The notes beneath the pieces were generated by a model. It ran no database searches. It was not told the origin of the DNA and saw nothing but the letters and a program-made list of their open reading frames with translations. DNA of 64,000 bases from positions 2,000,804-2,064,803 of the forward strand of contig NZ_CP040297.1 in assembly GCF_013393945.1 (NCBI RefSeq), read 5' to 3'. This DNA is from Nostoc sp. TCL26-01. GTDB taxonomy: Bacteria; Cyanobacteriota; Cyanobacteriia; Cyanobacteriales; Nostocaceae. The position numbers and the translations under genes are program-made. How positions within the stretch are numbered: the stretch's first letter is position 1; the number at the start of each line of letters is the position of its first letter. Below are positions 63,663 to 64,000 of the stretch, piece by piece.

Positions 63663-64000
63663 ATGCAATCCCTGTGTCAACTTCTATGGCTACGATGCCT
63701 TAAATCAATTATTGACATTTCGCCACTGATGGTTGAGCCAGCAACGCTGTTGTCAGATGCTATTTCCCAGATGGTAAAACAAGGTGTGGATGTCTTGTTA
63801 GTTGGTAGTTTGCAGACACTTGGGTGGTTGTCAGAACATGATGTAGTGAAATTGGTAGCTTTGGGAATTGATTTGCCAACAACTCCCGTGTCCGCAGTCA
63901 TGAATCCTATAGAAATCAAATTAAAACTCTCAGATTTGGAAGATATCTCTAAAATAGTTTTATTATCACGGCAATATCAATCAAATTGCTTGTTAATTGT
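63663..64000 (+). CDS. CBS-domain protein, 5' part (cut by window edge)
   Basis: The open frame starts with ATG at 63663 and runs off the end (112 complete codons). Residues about 19-75 (DISPLMVEPATLLSDAISQM, KQGVDVLLVGSLQTLGWLSE) form a CBS motif, and PTTPVSAVMNPIEIKLKLSD begins a second. In cyanobacteria such tandem CBS segments often start sensor kinases or diguanylate cyclases, but nothing further is visible here. Confidence 0.65.
   Translation, partial: MQSLCQLLWLRCLKSIIDISPLMVEPATLLSDAISQMVKQGVDVLLVGSLQTLGWLSEHDVVKLVALGIDLPTTPVSAVMNPIEIKLKLSDLEDISKIVLLSRQYQSNCLLI

Noticed and set aside
63470..63703. Plus-strand 77-codon ORF before the CBS gene
   Set aside because: It is AT-rich, has no family motif and overlaps the start of the CBS frame.

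Overview
The window comes from a filamentous, heterocyst-type cyanobacterium of the Nostoc/Anabaena kind. The basis is the cyanobacterial S10-spc-alpha ribosomal order (ending rpoA-rplQ-truA-rplM), an ndhN gene, a homogentisate phytyltransferase, very frequent GCGATCGC (HIP1) octamers, and abundant short tandem repeats (STRRs such as GTCAATGGTCATTA or CTCACTC runs) in spacers. This assignment is inference from gene content; no 16S gene is present.

Layout. (1) 1-15409, minus strand: one long ribosomal-protein cluster from rplC to rplM (rplM is cut by the window edge), with secY, adk, infA, rpoA and truA embedded. (2) 15410-21206: a long divergent spacer, ndhN, an acetyltransferase, an unknown gene, an ABC-2 permease, a secreted pentapeptide-repeat protein and a CadD-type transporter. 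(3) 21392-32227: a DNA phosphorothioation (Dnd) island with dnd-associated protein 4, a broken dndB, an intact DGQHR protein, dndC, a small XRE regulator with clear operator dyads, a RAYT/IS200-like transposase with its palindromic repeats, dndD, a four-helix-bundle ORF, dndE and the Dnd-associated methyltransferase. (4) 32341-40798: AmpG-like MFS protein, small membrane proteins, a frame-broken GNAT gene with an 11-C tract, HEAT-repeat protein, cupin, HxlR regulator with a divergent isochorismatase-like hydrolase, tocopherol-pathway hpt and a TPR protein. (5) 41054-43219: a compact type II restriction-modification unit with a small helix-hairpin-helix-like protein between methylase and nuclease. 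(6) 43288-47448: fused cobA-hemD, coaE and an SLH/parallel-beta-helix protein. (7) 47897-54780, minus strand: the rimP-nusA-ylxR-infB translation/transcription operon, preceded by an intrinsic-terminator-like hairpin, and two conserved cyanobacterial genes downstream. (8) 55170-64000: a membrane protein, a peptidoglycan-binding protein, a Clp-fold serine protease with a decayed partial duplicate of its 5' region, two toxin-antitoxin pairs plus an antitoxin remnant, folC, a stretch full of palindromic repeats and MITEs, and the start of a CBS-domain protein.

How parts act together. Regions 1 and 7 are core expression machinery. Region 3 would make sulfur-modified DNA (DndC/D/E, with a cysteine desulfurase supplied from elsewhere); no DndFGH restriction genes are in the window. 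Region 5 is a separate methylation-based defence unit 9 kb away. Mobile-DNA activity is high: a 154-bp MITE occurs three times with 3-bp target duplications, a second MITE and a nested inverted-repeat element are present, and REP-like palindromes flank the RAYT gene inside the Dnd island.
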